From: JAIXWP01 sp044371755
GTDB lineage: Bacteria; Bacteroidota; Bacteroidia; Flavobacteriales_D; Sanyastnellaceae
DNA length: 64,000 nucleotides
Assembly: GCA_044371755.1 (NCBI GenBank)
Contig: JBILSZ010000003.1
Span: 8,496 to 72,495 of the forward strand
Direction: 5' to 3'
Below are positions 43,186-51,623 of this stretch, in pieces. Position numbers and translations under genes: made by a program. Under the pieces are notes generated by a model. The model worked only from the letters and a program-made list of their open reading frames with translations, did no database searches and was not told where the DNA came from. Within the stretch, counting starts at the first letter, position 1, and every line of letters starts with the position of its first letter.

Positions 43186-44211
43186 ATGGCAGGACACGCA
43201 AAACCTATCAGCAAAGAAGAACTTTGGGGCGGTGGACAATCACCCTTTAGCATCACTTATGGTAAAATGATGATGTGGTACTTCCTCGTATCGGATGCAT
43301 TGACATTCGGAGGATTGCTCACAGCATACGGTGTAATTCGTCACGGAAGCACAGAGGCTTGGCCTGTAGGTGAACAAGTGTTCGAAGCATTACCAGGTCT
43401 TCACGACAGCTACCCGTTGGTGTACGTAGCCTTAATGACCTTCATCCTCATTATCTCTTCTGTAACTATGGTATTGGCTGTTGAAGCTGGTCATAGAAAT
43501 GACAAGAAGGGCGTGGTGAAATGGTTGGGATATACAGTCATTGGTGGTTTCTTCTTCCTCGGCTCTCAGGCTTGGGAATGGTCTCACTTTATTCACGGTT
43601 CTGGTGGAGGATTTCAAATTGAAACACCATTGACGGTGACTGCTAAGAACGAAGCAGGCGAAGAATTCAAGATGGAATTGAATGCAGGATCTTGGGTGCA
43701 TATGGATACCAAATTTGGTCATGCTTATGAGCATGCTCTCGAAGGACATGCGGCCCACGCTGATGCAAGTCACGGCGATCATGGTCATGCTGAACACGGA
43801 GATCACGCACACGTGGATGCGAGCACTATGGTTCCTGAGAAATTAATTCTGAATAAATACACTTTGGAATACGTTGAAGGCAAAGATTTGCGCAAGCTCA
43901 TCGTGGAAGGTGAAGATGTGAAGAAAATCTGGGCAAGCAAAGCAGACAATACTGTAGTGTTTGGCGCTAACCTTAGTAAAAATGAATATGCAGTGCAGCA
44001 ACAGTATGCAAATTTCTTCTTCTTCGTTACTGGATTCCACGGTTTCCACGTATTCTCTGGTGTTGTAATCAATATCATCGTTTGGTTAATGGCACTCAGA
44101 GGAGTATTTGAAAGAAGAGGTCACTATGAGATGATCGAGAAGATCGGTTTGTATTGGCACTTTGTAGATTTGGTATGGGTATTCGTATTCACCTTCTTCT
44201 ACCTTGTATAA
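43186..44211 (+). CDS. Cytochrome c oxidase subunit III (second copy) with His-rich insert
   Basis: 341 residues from MAGHAKPISKEELWGGGQ. Membrane core: MMMWYFLVSDALTFGGLLTAYG, SVTMVLAVEAGHRND, GFFFLGSQAWEWSH, FFFVTGFHGFHVFSGVV and the C-terminal IGLYWHFVDLVWVFVFTFFYLV. Between membrane segments lies an insert of about 110 residues. Residues 179-209 contain ten histidines among acidic residues (43720-43812). The insert probably faces the periplasm and may bind copper. The upstream gene is a 263-residue subunit III without this insert. Starts 157 nt after it. Confidence 0.88.
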   Translation: MAGHAKPISKEELWGGGQSPFSITYGKMMMWYFLVSDALTFGGLLTAYGVIRHGSTEAWPVGEQVFEALPGLHDSYPLVYVALMTFILIISSVTMVLAVEAGHRNDKKGVVKWLGYTVIGGFFFLGSQAWEWSHFIHGSGGGFQIETPLTVTAKNEAGEEFKMELNAGSWVHMDTKFGHAYEHALEGHAAHADASHGDHGHAEHGDHAHVDASTMVPEKLILNKYTLEYVEGKDLRKLIVEGEDVKKIWASKADNTVVFGANLSKNEYAVQQQYANFFFFVTGFHGFHVFSGVVINIIVWLMALRGVFERRGHYEMIEKIGLYWHFVDLVWVFVFTFFYLV

Positions 44212-44248
44212 TTCAACGAAATAACTAACCATCGAAATTAAAATAGAA

Positions 44249-44626
44249 ATGGAAAGAGACGATTTGCATGTAAATGATAGCTATGCTATCAATGCTACAC
44301 ACACAGAAGAAGAAGGCAAGAAGATTCGCAAGAAACTCTACAATGTGACCATTTTGTTGACTTTGCTGACGATAGTTGAAGTTTTCATGGGAGTGTTTTT
44401 TAAAAGAAATGGAACATTCGAGTGGGAGGTAATCAAGCTTGGATTTATTGTTCTCACATTGGTGAAAGCAGCATATATCGTTTTGGTATTTATGCACCTT
44501 GGTGAGGAAAGAAGAAATTTGAAATATGTGATCCTTTTGCCGTATGCGTTGTTTATCATGTATCTAATATTTATCGGACTAACCGAGGGATTAGCAACAC
44601 ATGACGCATACAACACATTCCGCTAA
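44249..44626 (+). CDS. Cytochrome c oxidase subunit IV family protein
   Basis: 125 residues, three membrane segments. It matches the bacterial subunit IV/CtaF-like family: N-terminal cytoplasmic stretch rich in charged residues, LYNVTILLTLLTIVEVFMGVFF, then VIKLGFIVLTLVKAAYIVLVFMHLGEERRNLKYVILLP. It lies 37 nt after subunit III and just before the SCO-type genes; the cluster order suggests a single operon. Confidence 0.85.
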   Translation: MERDDLHVNDSYAINATHTEEEGKKIRKKLYNVTILLTLLTIVEVFMGVFFKRNGTFEWEVIKLGFIVLTLVKAAYIVLVFMHLGEERRNLKYVILLPYALFIMYLIFIGLTEGLATHDAYNTFR

Positions 44627-44633
44627 GAAAGAA

Positions 44634-45308
44634 ATGTCTAATAGCAATAAATGGAAAAAGTATATCGGCCTTATCGGTATACTTTTTTTGTTTCCACTCA
44701 CGTGGTTATTGATTTTTGGGGTTGGGGGAAAACACAACTTTAATACTCTGAAGTACTACGGTCCTGAGGCGGAAGGCATGTTAGATAGCTCAGGCTACAT
44801 TATTCCTCCCTTTGTTTTTCAAAACCAAGATGGCGAGGCATTTAGTTCTGACTCGTTAAAGGGTAAGGTATGGTTAGCTGCATTTTATTCAATGAATAAT
44901 CCGCACATCAAAGACATTACCGATCGCTTGCTGACATTGAATTTCCGATATCGAAAAGAGCCAGATATTTACATCGTTAGCTTTTCTACAGACTGCGACT
45001 ATGATCAACCTGCTGTGTTGAAGCCCTACATTGAAGCGAACACCAGGTACAACGAGTTTCCAAGGAAATGGCAGTTCTTAACTGGTGATCAACAGGCGAT
45101 GGGCGGAATTATCAGAAATGGTTTTTTATTGAATAACCCCAAGGAAGAAGCCATCTTCCGGTTGATCGATGACAAAGGGCATATTCGCGGTCTATATGGC
45201 AATACAGAATTCCACTTCAAGAATGCAATTGAAGACATTGCTTTGTTAAAGAAAGAGATAGATTTAAAACGATACCATGAGCGCAAGGCAAAAGAAAAGA
45301 CCAATTAG
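44634..45308 (+). CDS. Degenerate SCO1/SenC-like protein without copper ligands
   Basis: 224 residues from MSNSNKWKKYIG (a frame from 44601 overlaps subunit IV by 26 bp). One N-terminal membrane anchor (~11-33) followed by a thioredoxin-like SCO fold: PPFVFQNQDGEAFSSDSLKGKVWLAAFYSMNNPHIKDITDRL, DIYIVSFSTDCDYDQPAVLKPYIEA, WQFLTGDQQ, EAIFRLIDDKGHIRGLYGN. Where SCO has CxxxC it reads SMNNPHI, and the histidine preceding the final strand is also missing (EEAIFRLID). It overlaps the next, intact SCO gene by 32 bp. Likely a non-metal scaffold. Confidence 0.85.
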   Translation: MSNSNKWKKYIGLIGILFLFPLTWLLIFGVGGKHNFNTLKYYGPEAEGMLDSSGYIIPPFVFQNQDGEAFSSDSLKGKVWLAAFYSMNNPHIKDITDRLLTLNFRYRKEPDIYIVSFSTDCDYDQPAVLKPYIEANTRYNEFPRKWQFLTGDQQAMGGIIRNGFLLNNPKEEAIFRLIDDKGHIRGLYGNTEFHFKNAIEDIALLKKEIDLKRYHERKAKEKTN

Positions 45309-45966
45309 TCTGCTGACCCTAGCATTCATGATAGTTTTGTTATCATCCTGCAATGAAGGTGGTGATACCAAAACAAGTGAGGAAGAAAGGCTTCCGTATA
45401 TCGGGATGCATGAAGTAGAATTGATCAAACAAGCTGATGGTGAATTCAAAACAGACAGTATTTACTATACTATCCCAAAGTTTTCTTTTATCAATCAAGA
45501 TTCGGTTGAAGTGTCACACCACGATTATTTAGGTAAAATATCCGTTGTAGACTTCTTTTTTTCGAATTGTCCGAGCATTTGTCCAATGCTGAGTGCTCAA
45601 ATGGTAAGGGTTCAGGAGAGTGTAAAGAAGCAGGGAATTTCTGCGAATGTTAAGTTTTTATCTCATACAGTGGATCCTGCGCGTGATACGCCCAGCAGAT
45701 TAAAGGAATATGCTGACCTCATTGGTGCTGATTTAAGTAGTTGGAATTTTGTAACAGGAAAAGCAGAAGACCTCTATTATCAGGCAGAGACGGGTTATAT
45801 GCTCAGTGCATTCCCATCAGATAGCGCAGAGGGAGGCTTTTTTCACACAGATAAGATCGTACTTTTAGATAAGCAAATGCATATAAGAGGATTGTACGAC
45901 GGCACTTCAACACAAAGCGTCGATAAACTAATCGAAGATATTGTTGTTTTAATAAGAGAAAAGTAG
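45277..45966 (+). CDS. SCO family copper-insertion protein
   Basis: 229 residues; lipoprotein signal with lipobox LSSC (~Cys25). Thioredoxin fold with the copper motif CPSIC (SNCPSICPMLS) and a downstream histidine in GGFFHTDKIVLLD, the two elements needed for Cu binding. HTVDPARDTPSRLKEYADLIG and WNFVTGKAEDLYYQAETGY are family signatures. SCO proteins help assemble the CuA centre of cytochrome oxidase. It begins within the end of the degenerate SCO paralogue, and DUF420 follows after 2 nt. Confidence 0.93.
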   Translation: MSARQKKRPISLLTLAFMIVLLSSCNEGGDTKTSEEERLPYIGMHEVELIKQADGEFKTDSIYYTIPKFSFINQDSVEVSHHDYLGKISVVDFFFSNCPSICPMLSAQMVRVQESVKKQGISANVKFLSHTVDPARDTPSRLKEYADLIGADLSSWNFVTGKAEDLYYQAETGYMLSAFPSDSAEGGFFHTDKIVLLDKQMHIRGLYDGTSTQSVDKLIEDIVVLIREK

Positions 45967-45968
45967 AA

Positions 45969-46523
45969 ATGGTCATGGAAGGCTTAACACCAGCATTACA
46001 AAAGAATGATAAAAGAGCACGCTTGCTCATATTTTTGGTTTCAGGAATAGTGTTCGTAGCCGTTGTAGCGCTCAAATATTTGAAACTTGATGTAGAGTTG
46101 GGTTTTGATGTTCACCTTTTTGCAAAAGCGAATGCTACTATCAATGGAACGGTGGCGATGCTCTTGGTATTTGGACTAATTACCGCAAAAGCGAAAAAAT
46201 ATGTTTTGCACAAAAGGATTATGCTGGCCTCCATGCTACTCTCCGTGTTGTTTCTTGTGAGTTATATCGCTTATCACTTATTGACAGCCGAGACGAAGTT
46301 TCCAGTAGATGCTCCTTATAGATCTCTGTACTTACTAATATTGGGGACTCATATTCTACTAGCTGGCTTGATTTTGCCATTTATATTATTCTCTGCATAC
46401 CGCGCCCTTATTGGTGAATATGCAGCGCATAAGAAACTGGTACGCATCACTTGGCCTATATGGTTTTATGTGGCGGTAACGGGTGTTGTAGTATATTTGA
46501 TGATCAGTCCATATTACGTTTAA
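45969..46523 (+). CDS. DUF420 family membrane protein
   Basis: 184 residues, about five membrane segments. Pattern of the DUF420 family found beside oxidase genes: FAKANATINGTVAMLLVFGLITAKAKKYVLHKRIMLASMLLSVLFLVSYIAYHLL, HILLAGLILPFILFSAYRALIGEYAAHKKLVRITWPIWFYVAVTGVVVYLM. It retains the conserved histidines typical of the group (YVLHKR, AYHL, AAHKK). The function is not established; location argues for oxidase assembly or terminal respiration. Confidence 0.88.
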   Translation: MVMEGLTPALQKNDKRARLLIFLVSGIVFVAVVALKYLKLDVELGFDVHLFAKANATINGTVAMLLVFGLITAKAKKYVLHKRIMLASMLLSVLFLVSYIAYHLLTAETKFPVDAPYRSLYLLILGTHILLAGLILPFILFSAYRALIGEYAAHKKLVRITWPIWFYVAVTGVVVYLMISPYYV

Positions 46524-46528
46524 TTGAA

Positions 46529-46768
46529 ATGAAGATGTTTAGCAGAAAGATTTTACTTGTTGTCCTGTTTGTAACAGGCCAACTTTTATCGAACGCACAG
46601 TGCGCCATGTGTCGCGCTACGGCCGAAAATGCTAGCGAAAATGTGGATAAAGGAATAGGGGAGGGGCTCAATTCTGGGATTTTATACCTTATGGGTGCGC
46701 CCTATATACTACTTGCTGTCGTTGGATTTATCTTTTTCAGAAAGAAAATCGCAGCTCTTTTTAGGTAG
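46529..46768 (+). CDS. Small CxxC membrane protein of the oxidase cluster
   Basis: 79 residues from MKMFSRKILLVVLFVTGQ; the frame is open back to 46451. Signal peptide, then QCAMCRATAENASENVDKGIGEGLNSG with a CAMC pair directly after the predicted cleavage site, and one C-terminal membrane segment (ILYLMGAPYILLAVVGFIFFRKK). It starts 6 nt after DUF420, so is the last gene of the cluster. A redox or metal-binding role outside the inner membrane is inferred from CxxC and context; no family name is recalled. Confidence 0.7.
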   Translation: MKMFSRKILLVVLFVTGQLLSNAQCAMCRATAENASENVDKGIGEGLNSGILYLMGAPYILLAVVGFIFFRKKIAALFR

Positions 46769-46854
46769 TCGTCAGATTGTTTTGTTAGTTTGGCCTAAAG
46801 GTTGTAATTTGCGTTACAATTCTTAATTAGAACTTTTTTATAAGTCTCAGGCCA

Positions 46855-47586
46855 ATGAAAAATTTCATTATTTCAGTTGTTTGTCTTTTTATTTCGTTTG
46901 CATTTTCAAGCACTGCTTATTCTCAGTTTGTGCAAGAAAAAGCGATTGATTCTACGCGTGTAGAATTTGAAGACCAACAAATGATTATCAAAGTACTTGA
47001 TGCAGCTACAGCTCAGAAAACTAGCGCTGATGTGGTAATCAAAGGTTTGAACCCACGAAAACCTGTGGTTTTAAAGAGTGTTTCAGACACCACATTGATC
47101 TTGAAATCATATCGACTCTACACAGTATCGGTTGTGAAAGCAGGGTACATGTATTTTGCCCGTAAATTTTGGCCAGAAGAAAAACAAGTGCACGAAGAGA
47201 AGGTGAAACTTCAGCCGCTATCAATGGGTTTGCGCACAGACATTGAAGACATTACTTTTCTAGGAGATGAGACAGAGATTTATTTTAAATCAATTCCAGC
47301 ACTTGAGGAATTAGTTAGTTTCCTTCAAGTAAATCCAAATGTGAAAATAAAAATCATTGGTCATGCCAATGGACCCAATACCTTGAAGCGAGGAGAAAGT
47401 TTTTACAAAAAAGCATCTGAGAAAAGAGCAGAATCTGTAAGGGATTATTTAATAGAGCATGGCATAGAGCCAGGGCGTCTTGTAACTGGTGGTGCTGGAA
47501 ACAAAGAGATGCTCTTCCCTGATCCTAAAACAGATTGGGAAACTCAAGCTAATCGACGCATCGAGATTGAAGTGATCGGATTATAA
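46855..47586 (+). CDS. OmpA-family outer-membrane protein
   Basis: 243 residues with a signal peptide (1-24). After an N-terminal carboxypeptidase-regulatory-like stretch (~40-110, IIKVLDAATAQKTSADVVIKGLNP), the C-terminal OmpA/MotB peptidoglycan-binding domain reads DETEIYFKSIPALEELVSFLQVNPNVKIKIIGHANGPN, then KASEKRAESVRDYLIEHGIEPGRLVTGGAGNKE and ANRRIEIEVIGL. It links the outer membrane to peptidoglycan. It stands alone between the oxidase cluster and the TolC gene. Confidence 0.88.
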   Translation: MKNFIISVVCLFISFAFSSTAYSQFVQEKAIDSTRVEFEDQQMIIKVLDAATAQKTSADVVIKGLNPRKPVVLKSVSDTTLILKSYRLYTVSVVKAGYMYFARKFWPEEKQVHEEKVKLQPLSMGLRTDIEDITFLGDETEIYFKSIPALEELVSFLQVNPNVKIKIIGHANGPNTLKRGESFYKKASEKRAESVRDYLIEHGIEPGRLVTGGAGNKEMLFPDPKTDWETQANRRIEIEVIGL

Positions 47587-47651
47587 TTTCTCCTTTCGTC
47601 AGTCCATAGTACCATTAAAAAATATTCTCTGAATAAAGAGATTGAACGCAT

Positions 47652-47659
47652 TAAGTTTG
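47652..47659 (+). promoter_or_regulatory. -7 box of the TolC-adaptor-tsaB unit
   Basis: TAAGTTTG, an exact TAnnTTTG match, 21 nt before the ATG at 47681. Confidence 0.5.
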
Positions 47660-47680
47660 TTTGGCAATACCGATAAGCTT

Positions 47681-49111
47681 ATGCGTTTTTTATTTTTCAT
47701 ATTATTTTCCTTTATATCCGCTGTTGCATTCAGTCAGGATTCTTGGACATTGGAAAAATGCATCGAGCATGCATTGACCAATAATATTTCCATCAAGCAA
47801 TCAGAATTGAGTCTTGAGATCAATCAAATTGACCGAAAGGAGGCAATTGGTGGACTTCTACCAAATCTAAATGCTCAAGGCGGATTTGGATTCAACTGGG
47901 GGCAGCGTATCGACCCATTCACTAACCAATTCGCATCGGAAAGAATTGAAAGTGGAAATGTGGGAATCGCAACTAGCGTCAATTTATTTAGTGGCTTCCG
48001 TCAGTGGAATCTTATTAAGCGAGCAGAACTCAGCGCTGAGGCAGGCAAATGGAATTTGGAAAAAATGAAGAATGATATTGCCTTGAACGTTGCAACTGCG
48101 TTTTTGAATGTAGTCATCAATCAAGAAGTATTAGCAATAGCCGAGTCGAATTTATCTGCCTCTGATGCACAAGCCACACGCATTTCAAAACTGGTAGCTG
48201 CTGGTTCTTTAGCCGAAGGCAATTTGAATGACATTCTCGCGCAGCGAGCATCCGATGATGCTTCGAGAGTGGCTGCTGAAAACAACGTTTATCTTGCTAA
48301 GTTATCTTTGATTCAGTTGCTACAACTCAGTTTGAAACCCGAGGCATTTTCAATTGTAGTTCCGAACATTGAAGACTTGGAGTCTGCTAGAATGATAGAA
48401 AATGTGGATGTGATTGTTTCTTCCGCAGTAAATAATTTCCCCGAAATCAAGAGCGCACAAGCGAATTTGCTGGTGGCGGAATACAATACTAAAATTGCGA
48501 AATCAGGAGCATATCCTTCTTTAAATGCTAGCTACAGCTATGGTTCGGGTTACTCTGGTGCGGCCAGAGTACTCAACGGAAGTCCTGATTCGCTTGCGTT
48601 TCCCGTAGGCCAAGTATTTGGAAGTGGTGACATCGTTTTTTCATTTCCTCAGCCTGTCTTTACTGAAAGTGATTATGCTGTAAAACCCTTGAATGATCAG
48701 TTAAGGGACAATGTGAATAGGAGTTTTTTTGTGAATCTGAACATTCCCATATTTAATGGATTTAGCAACCGTTCGGCAATAAAGCGGGCACAAGTAAATC
48801 AGATAATCAGCAATTATCAATTAGAACAATCGAAGCTGACGTTGACACAAAATGTAGAGAGAGCATACGCTGACACCAGAGCAGCCTTATCAAATTACAA
48901 TGCAGCTAAAATTAGTTTGGATGCTAGTGATAAAGCAATGAAATGGGCCGAAGCGAGATATACTCAAGGCGCTTCAAATCTCGTTGAATATAACGATGCG
49001 CGGGTGCGATTGGATAATGCGAGAGCAAACATGTTGCGCAATAAGTATGATTTTTTATTCAAGCTCAAGGTGCTTGATTTTTATATGGGTCAACCTATTA
49101 ATTTGAAATAA
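47681..49111 (+). CDS. TolC-family outer-membrane efflux protein
   Basis: 476 residues from MRFLFFILFSFISAVAFSQ, a signal peptide; the frame extends to a TTG at 47642. Two internally similar halves with long coiled helices: SWTLEKCIEHALTNNISIKQSEL near the N-terminus and GFSNRSAIKRAQVNQIISNYQLEQ, WAEARYTQGASNLVEYNDARVRLDNARANML near the C-terminus. It forms the trimeric outer-membrane channel of a tripartite efflux system. The next gene is the periplasmic adaptor (TAATG overlap at 49111). Confidence 0.92.
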   Translation: MRFLFFILFSFISAVAFSQDSWTLEKCIEHALTNNISIKQSELSLEINQIDRKEAIGGLLPNLNAQGGFGFNWGQRIDPFTNQFASERIESGNVGIATSVNLFSGFRQWNLIKRAELSAEAGKWNLEKMKNDIALNVATAFLNVVINQEVLAIAESNLSASDAQATRISKLVAAGSLAEGNLNDILAQRASDDASRVAAENNVYLAKLSLIQLLQLSLKPEAFSIVVPNIEDLESARMIENVDVIVSSAVNNFPEIKSAQANLLVAEYNTKIAKSGAYPSLNASYSYGSGYSGAARVLNGSPDSLAFPVGQVFGSGDIVFSFPQPVFTESDYAVKPLNDQLRDNVNRSFFVNLNIPIFNGFSNRSAIKRAQVNQIISNYQLEQSKLTLTQNVERAYADTRAALSNYNAAKISLDASDKAMKWAEARYTQGASNLVEYNDARVRLDNARANMLRNKYDFLFKLKVLDFYMGQPINLK

Positions 49112-50409
49112 TGAAAAAGTCTTGGAAAATAGTATTGGGAATTCTATGTGGAATTCTATTTCTCATCATTTTAATTTCCATTTTTAGTGGAGGCAAATCA
49201 GAGGTGGAAGTCACCACCGATAAAGTAATGAAGCGATCGATACTGGAAACGGTATCCGCATCAGGAAAACTGCAGCCTCAGACCGAAGTGAAGATTCAGT
49301 CAGAAGTGAGCGGGCAAATCGTGGAGCTGCCAGTGAAAGAAGGAGACCTGGTGGTGAAAGGACAACTACTGGTGCGCATCAATCCTGATTTATACACAGC
49401 AGCGTTGAATAGAGCTGAAGCTGCTTTGAATACAGCGAAATCAAATTTAGCGAGCTCAAGAGCGAGACTTGCTCAGGCAGAGGCACAATTTAAAGCACAG
49501 GAATTGAACTTTGAAAGACAGCGCCGATTGTTTGATGAAAAGGCTATCAGTAAGGCTGAGTTTGATAATGCCGTGAGTCAATACGAAACATCTAAAGCAG
49601 AGGTTGTAGCGGCGCGCGAAACAATAAACGGAGCTCAGTTTTCGATCGAAAGTGCTCAAGCTTCGAAAAATGAAGCAGCGGATAACTTGAAGCGTACAAC
49701 TATCATGGCGCCGATGAGCGGCACTGTGACAGCGTTAACGAAAGAAATTGGGGAGACAGTATTGGGAAATAATATGATGAGCGGTGATGTAATCATGAAG
49801 ATTAGCGCTCTCAATACTATGGAGGTGAATGTGGAGGTAAATGAAAGTGATATCGTGCGAGTGAATGTTGGAGATAGCGCAGTGGTAGAGGTGGATGCAT
49901 TTCAGGACGTGAAGTTCAAAGGCATTGTAACAGAAATTGGAAATACTGCATTAAATGCGCTCACAGGGGCTGCATTGACAACCAATGAGGTTACTAATTT
50001 TTCAGTAAAAATTCTGGTGTTGGAAGAGTCGTATGCCGACTTGTTGAAAGGACAAGCTGCCGGATACTCTCCATTTAAACCGGGAATGAGTGCTACCGTA
50101 GATATTGAAACAGAACGCGTAGTAGATGTAATCACAGTGCCTATTAAAGCAGTGACCTCCCGCGATGACACGTCAGCGGTCAAGAGTGATGAAGAGATGA
50201 AATTGAAAGAACCAATCATTGCCGTGTTTCTTTATAACGAAAGCAACGAGGCAATCATCAGAGAGGTTAAAACTGGCGCACAAGATGATGAGTACATTCA
50301 TATCAAAGAAGGATTGAAAGAAGGCGATGAGGTGATTACCGGTCCTTATGAGGAAGTGTCAAAACGACTGAAGAATAAGGATAAGGTAAAAAAGGAAGTG
50401 GAAAAATGA
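49111..50409 (+). CDS. HlyD/MacA-type periplasmic adaptor
   Basis: 432 residues. One N-terminal membrane anchor (~7-27), lipoyl-like halves (SGKLQPQTEVKIQSEVSGQIVELPVKEGDLVVKGQLLVRI and TTIMAPMSGTVTALTKEIGETVLGNN), a long coiled hairpin between them (~90-190) and a C-terminal beta-barrel/MP domain. The membrane anchor and lysine-rich C-terminus fit MacA-like adaptors of ABC exporters. No MacB or RND pump gene follows; tsaB does (ATGA overlap). The pump must be encoded elsewhere. Confidence 0.9.
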   Translation: MKKSWKIVLGILCGILFLIILISIFSGGKSEVEVTTDKVMKRSILETVSASGKLQPQTEVKIQSEVSGQIVELPVKEGDLVVKGQLLVRINPDLYTAALNRAEAALNTAKSNLASSRARLAQAEAQFKAQELNFERQRRLFDEKAISKAEFDNAVSQYETSKAEVVAARETINGAQFSIESAQASKNEAADNLKRTTIMAPMSGTVTALTKEIGETVLGNNMMSGDVIMKISALNTMEVNVEVNESDIVRVNVGDSAVVEVDAFQDVKFKGIVTEIGNTALNALTGAALTTNEVTNFSVKILVLEESYADLLKGQAAGYSPFKPGMSATVDIETERVVDVITVPIKAVTSRDDTSAVKSDEEMKLKEPIIAVFLYNESNEAIIREVKTGAQDDEYIHIKEGLKEGDEVITGPYEEVSKRLKNKDKVKKEVEK

Positions 50410-51080
50410 TCTTGTGTATAGAGACTTCGGCATTGAATTGCTCGGTGGCACTTTTTGATGCTACTGGGTTAATAGACGCATTGGAGTCGCATGACGCACA
50501 GTATACACATGCGGAGAAATTGCATGTCTTTATTGATGGTCTTTTGAAAAAAAATCAATTGTCGCCTTCATCATTGCAAGCGGTAGCAGTGAGCAGTGGA
50601 CCTGGATCATACACAGGACTTCGTATCGGAGTTACAGCAGCGAAAGGTTTATGCTACGCCTTAGGAATCCCTTTGATATCGGTGAGTACATTGGAAGCAC
50701 TTCAAAAACATCTTTCAAGTGATCATAAGTTCGCCGCTTTTATTCCTATGATTGACGCGCGTAGAAGAGAGGTTTACATGCAGGTGTTTGATGAACACGC
50801 TGTGGCTCAGACTACGGTGGAAGCCCGAATCATCGATGAAGCTTACTTGCAGGCCTGCGCTGCCGATACCGTGATCTTTGGTGATGGTGCAGAAAAATTT
50901 AAGGATATAAAACCACCACATGTTACGATCATTGATGGTGTTTTTCCCAGTGCTTCGATGATTGGGAATATTGCTTGGACAAAATTTGTTCAGCAAGATT
51001 TTGAGAATGTGGCGTACTTCGAACCATTTTATCTTAAAGATTTCATAGCTGGCACGCCCAAAAAATCTGTTTTGGATTAG
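50406..51080 (+). CDS. tsaB: tRNA threonylcarbamoyladenosine biosynthesis protein TsaB
   Basis: ASKHA-family protein that partners TsaD and TsaE in the t6A modification of tRNA position 37. 224 residues. The N-terminus ILCIETSALNCSVAL is the family's phosphate-1 loop, and AVAVSSGPGSYTGLRIGVTAAKGLCYAL the conserved segment. IPMIDARRREVYMQVFDE is typical. ATGA overlap with the upstream adaptor gene puts it at the end of an efflux operon, although it acts in tRNA modification. Confidence 0.93.
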   Translation: MILCIETSALNCSVALFDATGLIDALESHDAQYTHAEKLHVFIDGLLKKNQLSPSSLQAVAVSSGPGSYTGLRIGVTAAKGLCYALGIPLISVSTLEALQKHLSSDHKFAAFIPMIDARRREVYMQVFDEHAVAQTTVEARIIDEAYLQACAADTVIFGDGAEKFKDIKPPHVTIIDGVFPSASMIGNIAWTKFVQQDFENVAYFEPFYLKDFIAGTPKKSVLD

Positions 51081-51086
51081 ATTTCT

Positions 51087-51098
51087 TATCTTTGGTAT
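51087..51098 (+). promoter_or_regulatory. -7 box abutting the 51099 start codon
   Basis: TATCTTTG, an exact TAnnTTTG match at 51087-51094, then GTAT and ATG. Fourth exact or near-exact example with a 4-nt spacer besides 1425, 3053, 4317 and 37383; it predicts a leaderless transcript. Confidence 0.55.
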
Positions 51099-51515
51099 AT
51101 GCGAGTATTTTTGTTTTCACTCATCGTGTTAGCCACACTTGGAATAGCTGCGTGTCGTGATCGTGAGGCACTTATTCCTGTGGTGGATGTCAACATTAAT
51201 ATCAATATAAACGAACCACAATTTTTTGATTTATCAATTCCAACTGGCTACGCTTACGTGGTAGGAGGAAGTAGGGGAATTATAGTCTATCGCCTCGGTC
51301 AAAATGAATTTATAGCTTTAGAGAGGCATAGTCCCCATAATGTAGAGGACAATTGTCAAGTCTTTGTAAAGGAAGATGGGTTGATCATCGAAGATCCATG
51401 TTCTGGTTCTCAGTGGTTAATTACTGATGGTTCTATTGTAAATGGCCCAACGGCATTCGCATTAAGGGTTTATAACACAACCTTTAATGATCCAGTATTG
51501 TCCATATATAATTGA
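51099..51515 (+). CDS. Lipoprotein with Rieske-like fold lacking cluster ligands
   Basis: 138 residues; lipobox IAAC (Cys19). After a low-complexity VDVNININININ-like stretch, FFDLSIPTGYAYVVGGSRGIIVYR and the C-terminal DPCSGSQWLITDGSIVNGPTAFALRVY resemble the second half of Rieske domains (CxxH-GS-x-F-x-x-x-G-x-x-x-x-GPA-x-x-x-L-x-x-Y). The CxxH ligand pair is absent: it reads C-S-G-S. The first C-x-H is likewise replaced by RHSPHNVEDNC. Flavobacteria have similar lipoproteins with intact ligands. A fold-only role is inferred. Confidence 0.55.
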   Translation: MRVFLFSLIVLATLGIAACRDREALIPVVDVNINININEPQFFDLSIPTGYAYVVGGSRGIIVYRLGQNEFIALERHSPHNVEDNCQVFVKEDGLIIEDPCSGSQWLITDGSIVNGPTAFALRVYNTTFNDPVLSIYN

Positions 51516-51623
51516 TGAAGGGAACATTAATTGGTCTTTTCTGACCATAAAGTGAAAAAAAAAGCGCACGAACGCAACTTTTGAGGGTGTGATTTCGTAA
51601 ATATTCTTGAAGTCAAAATAATT

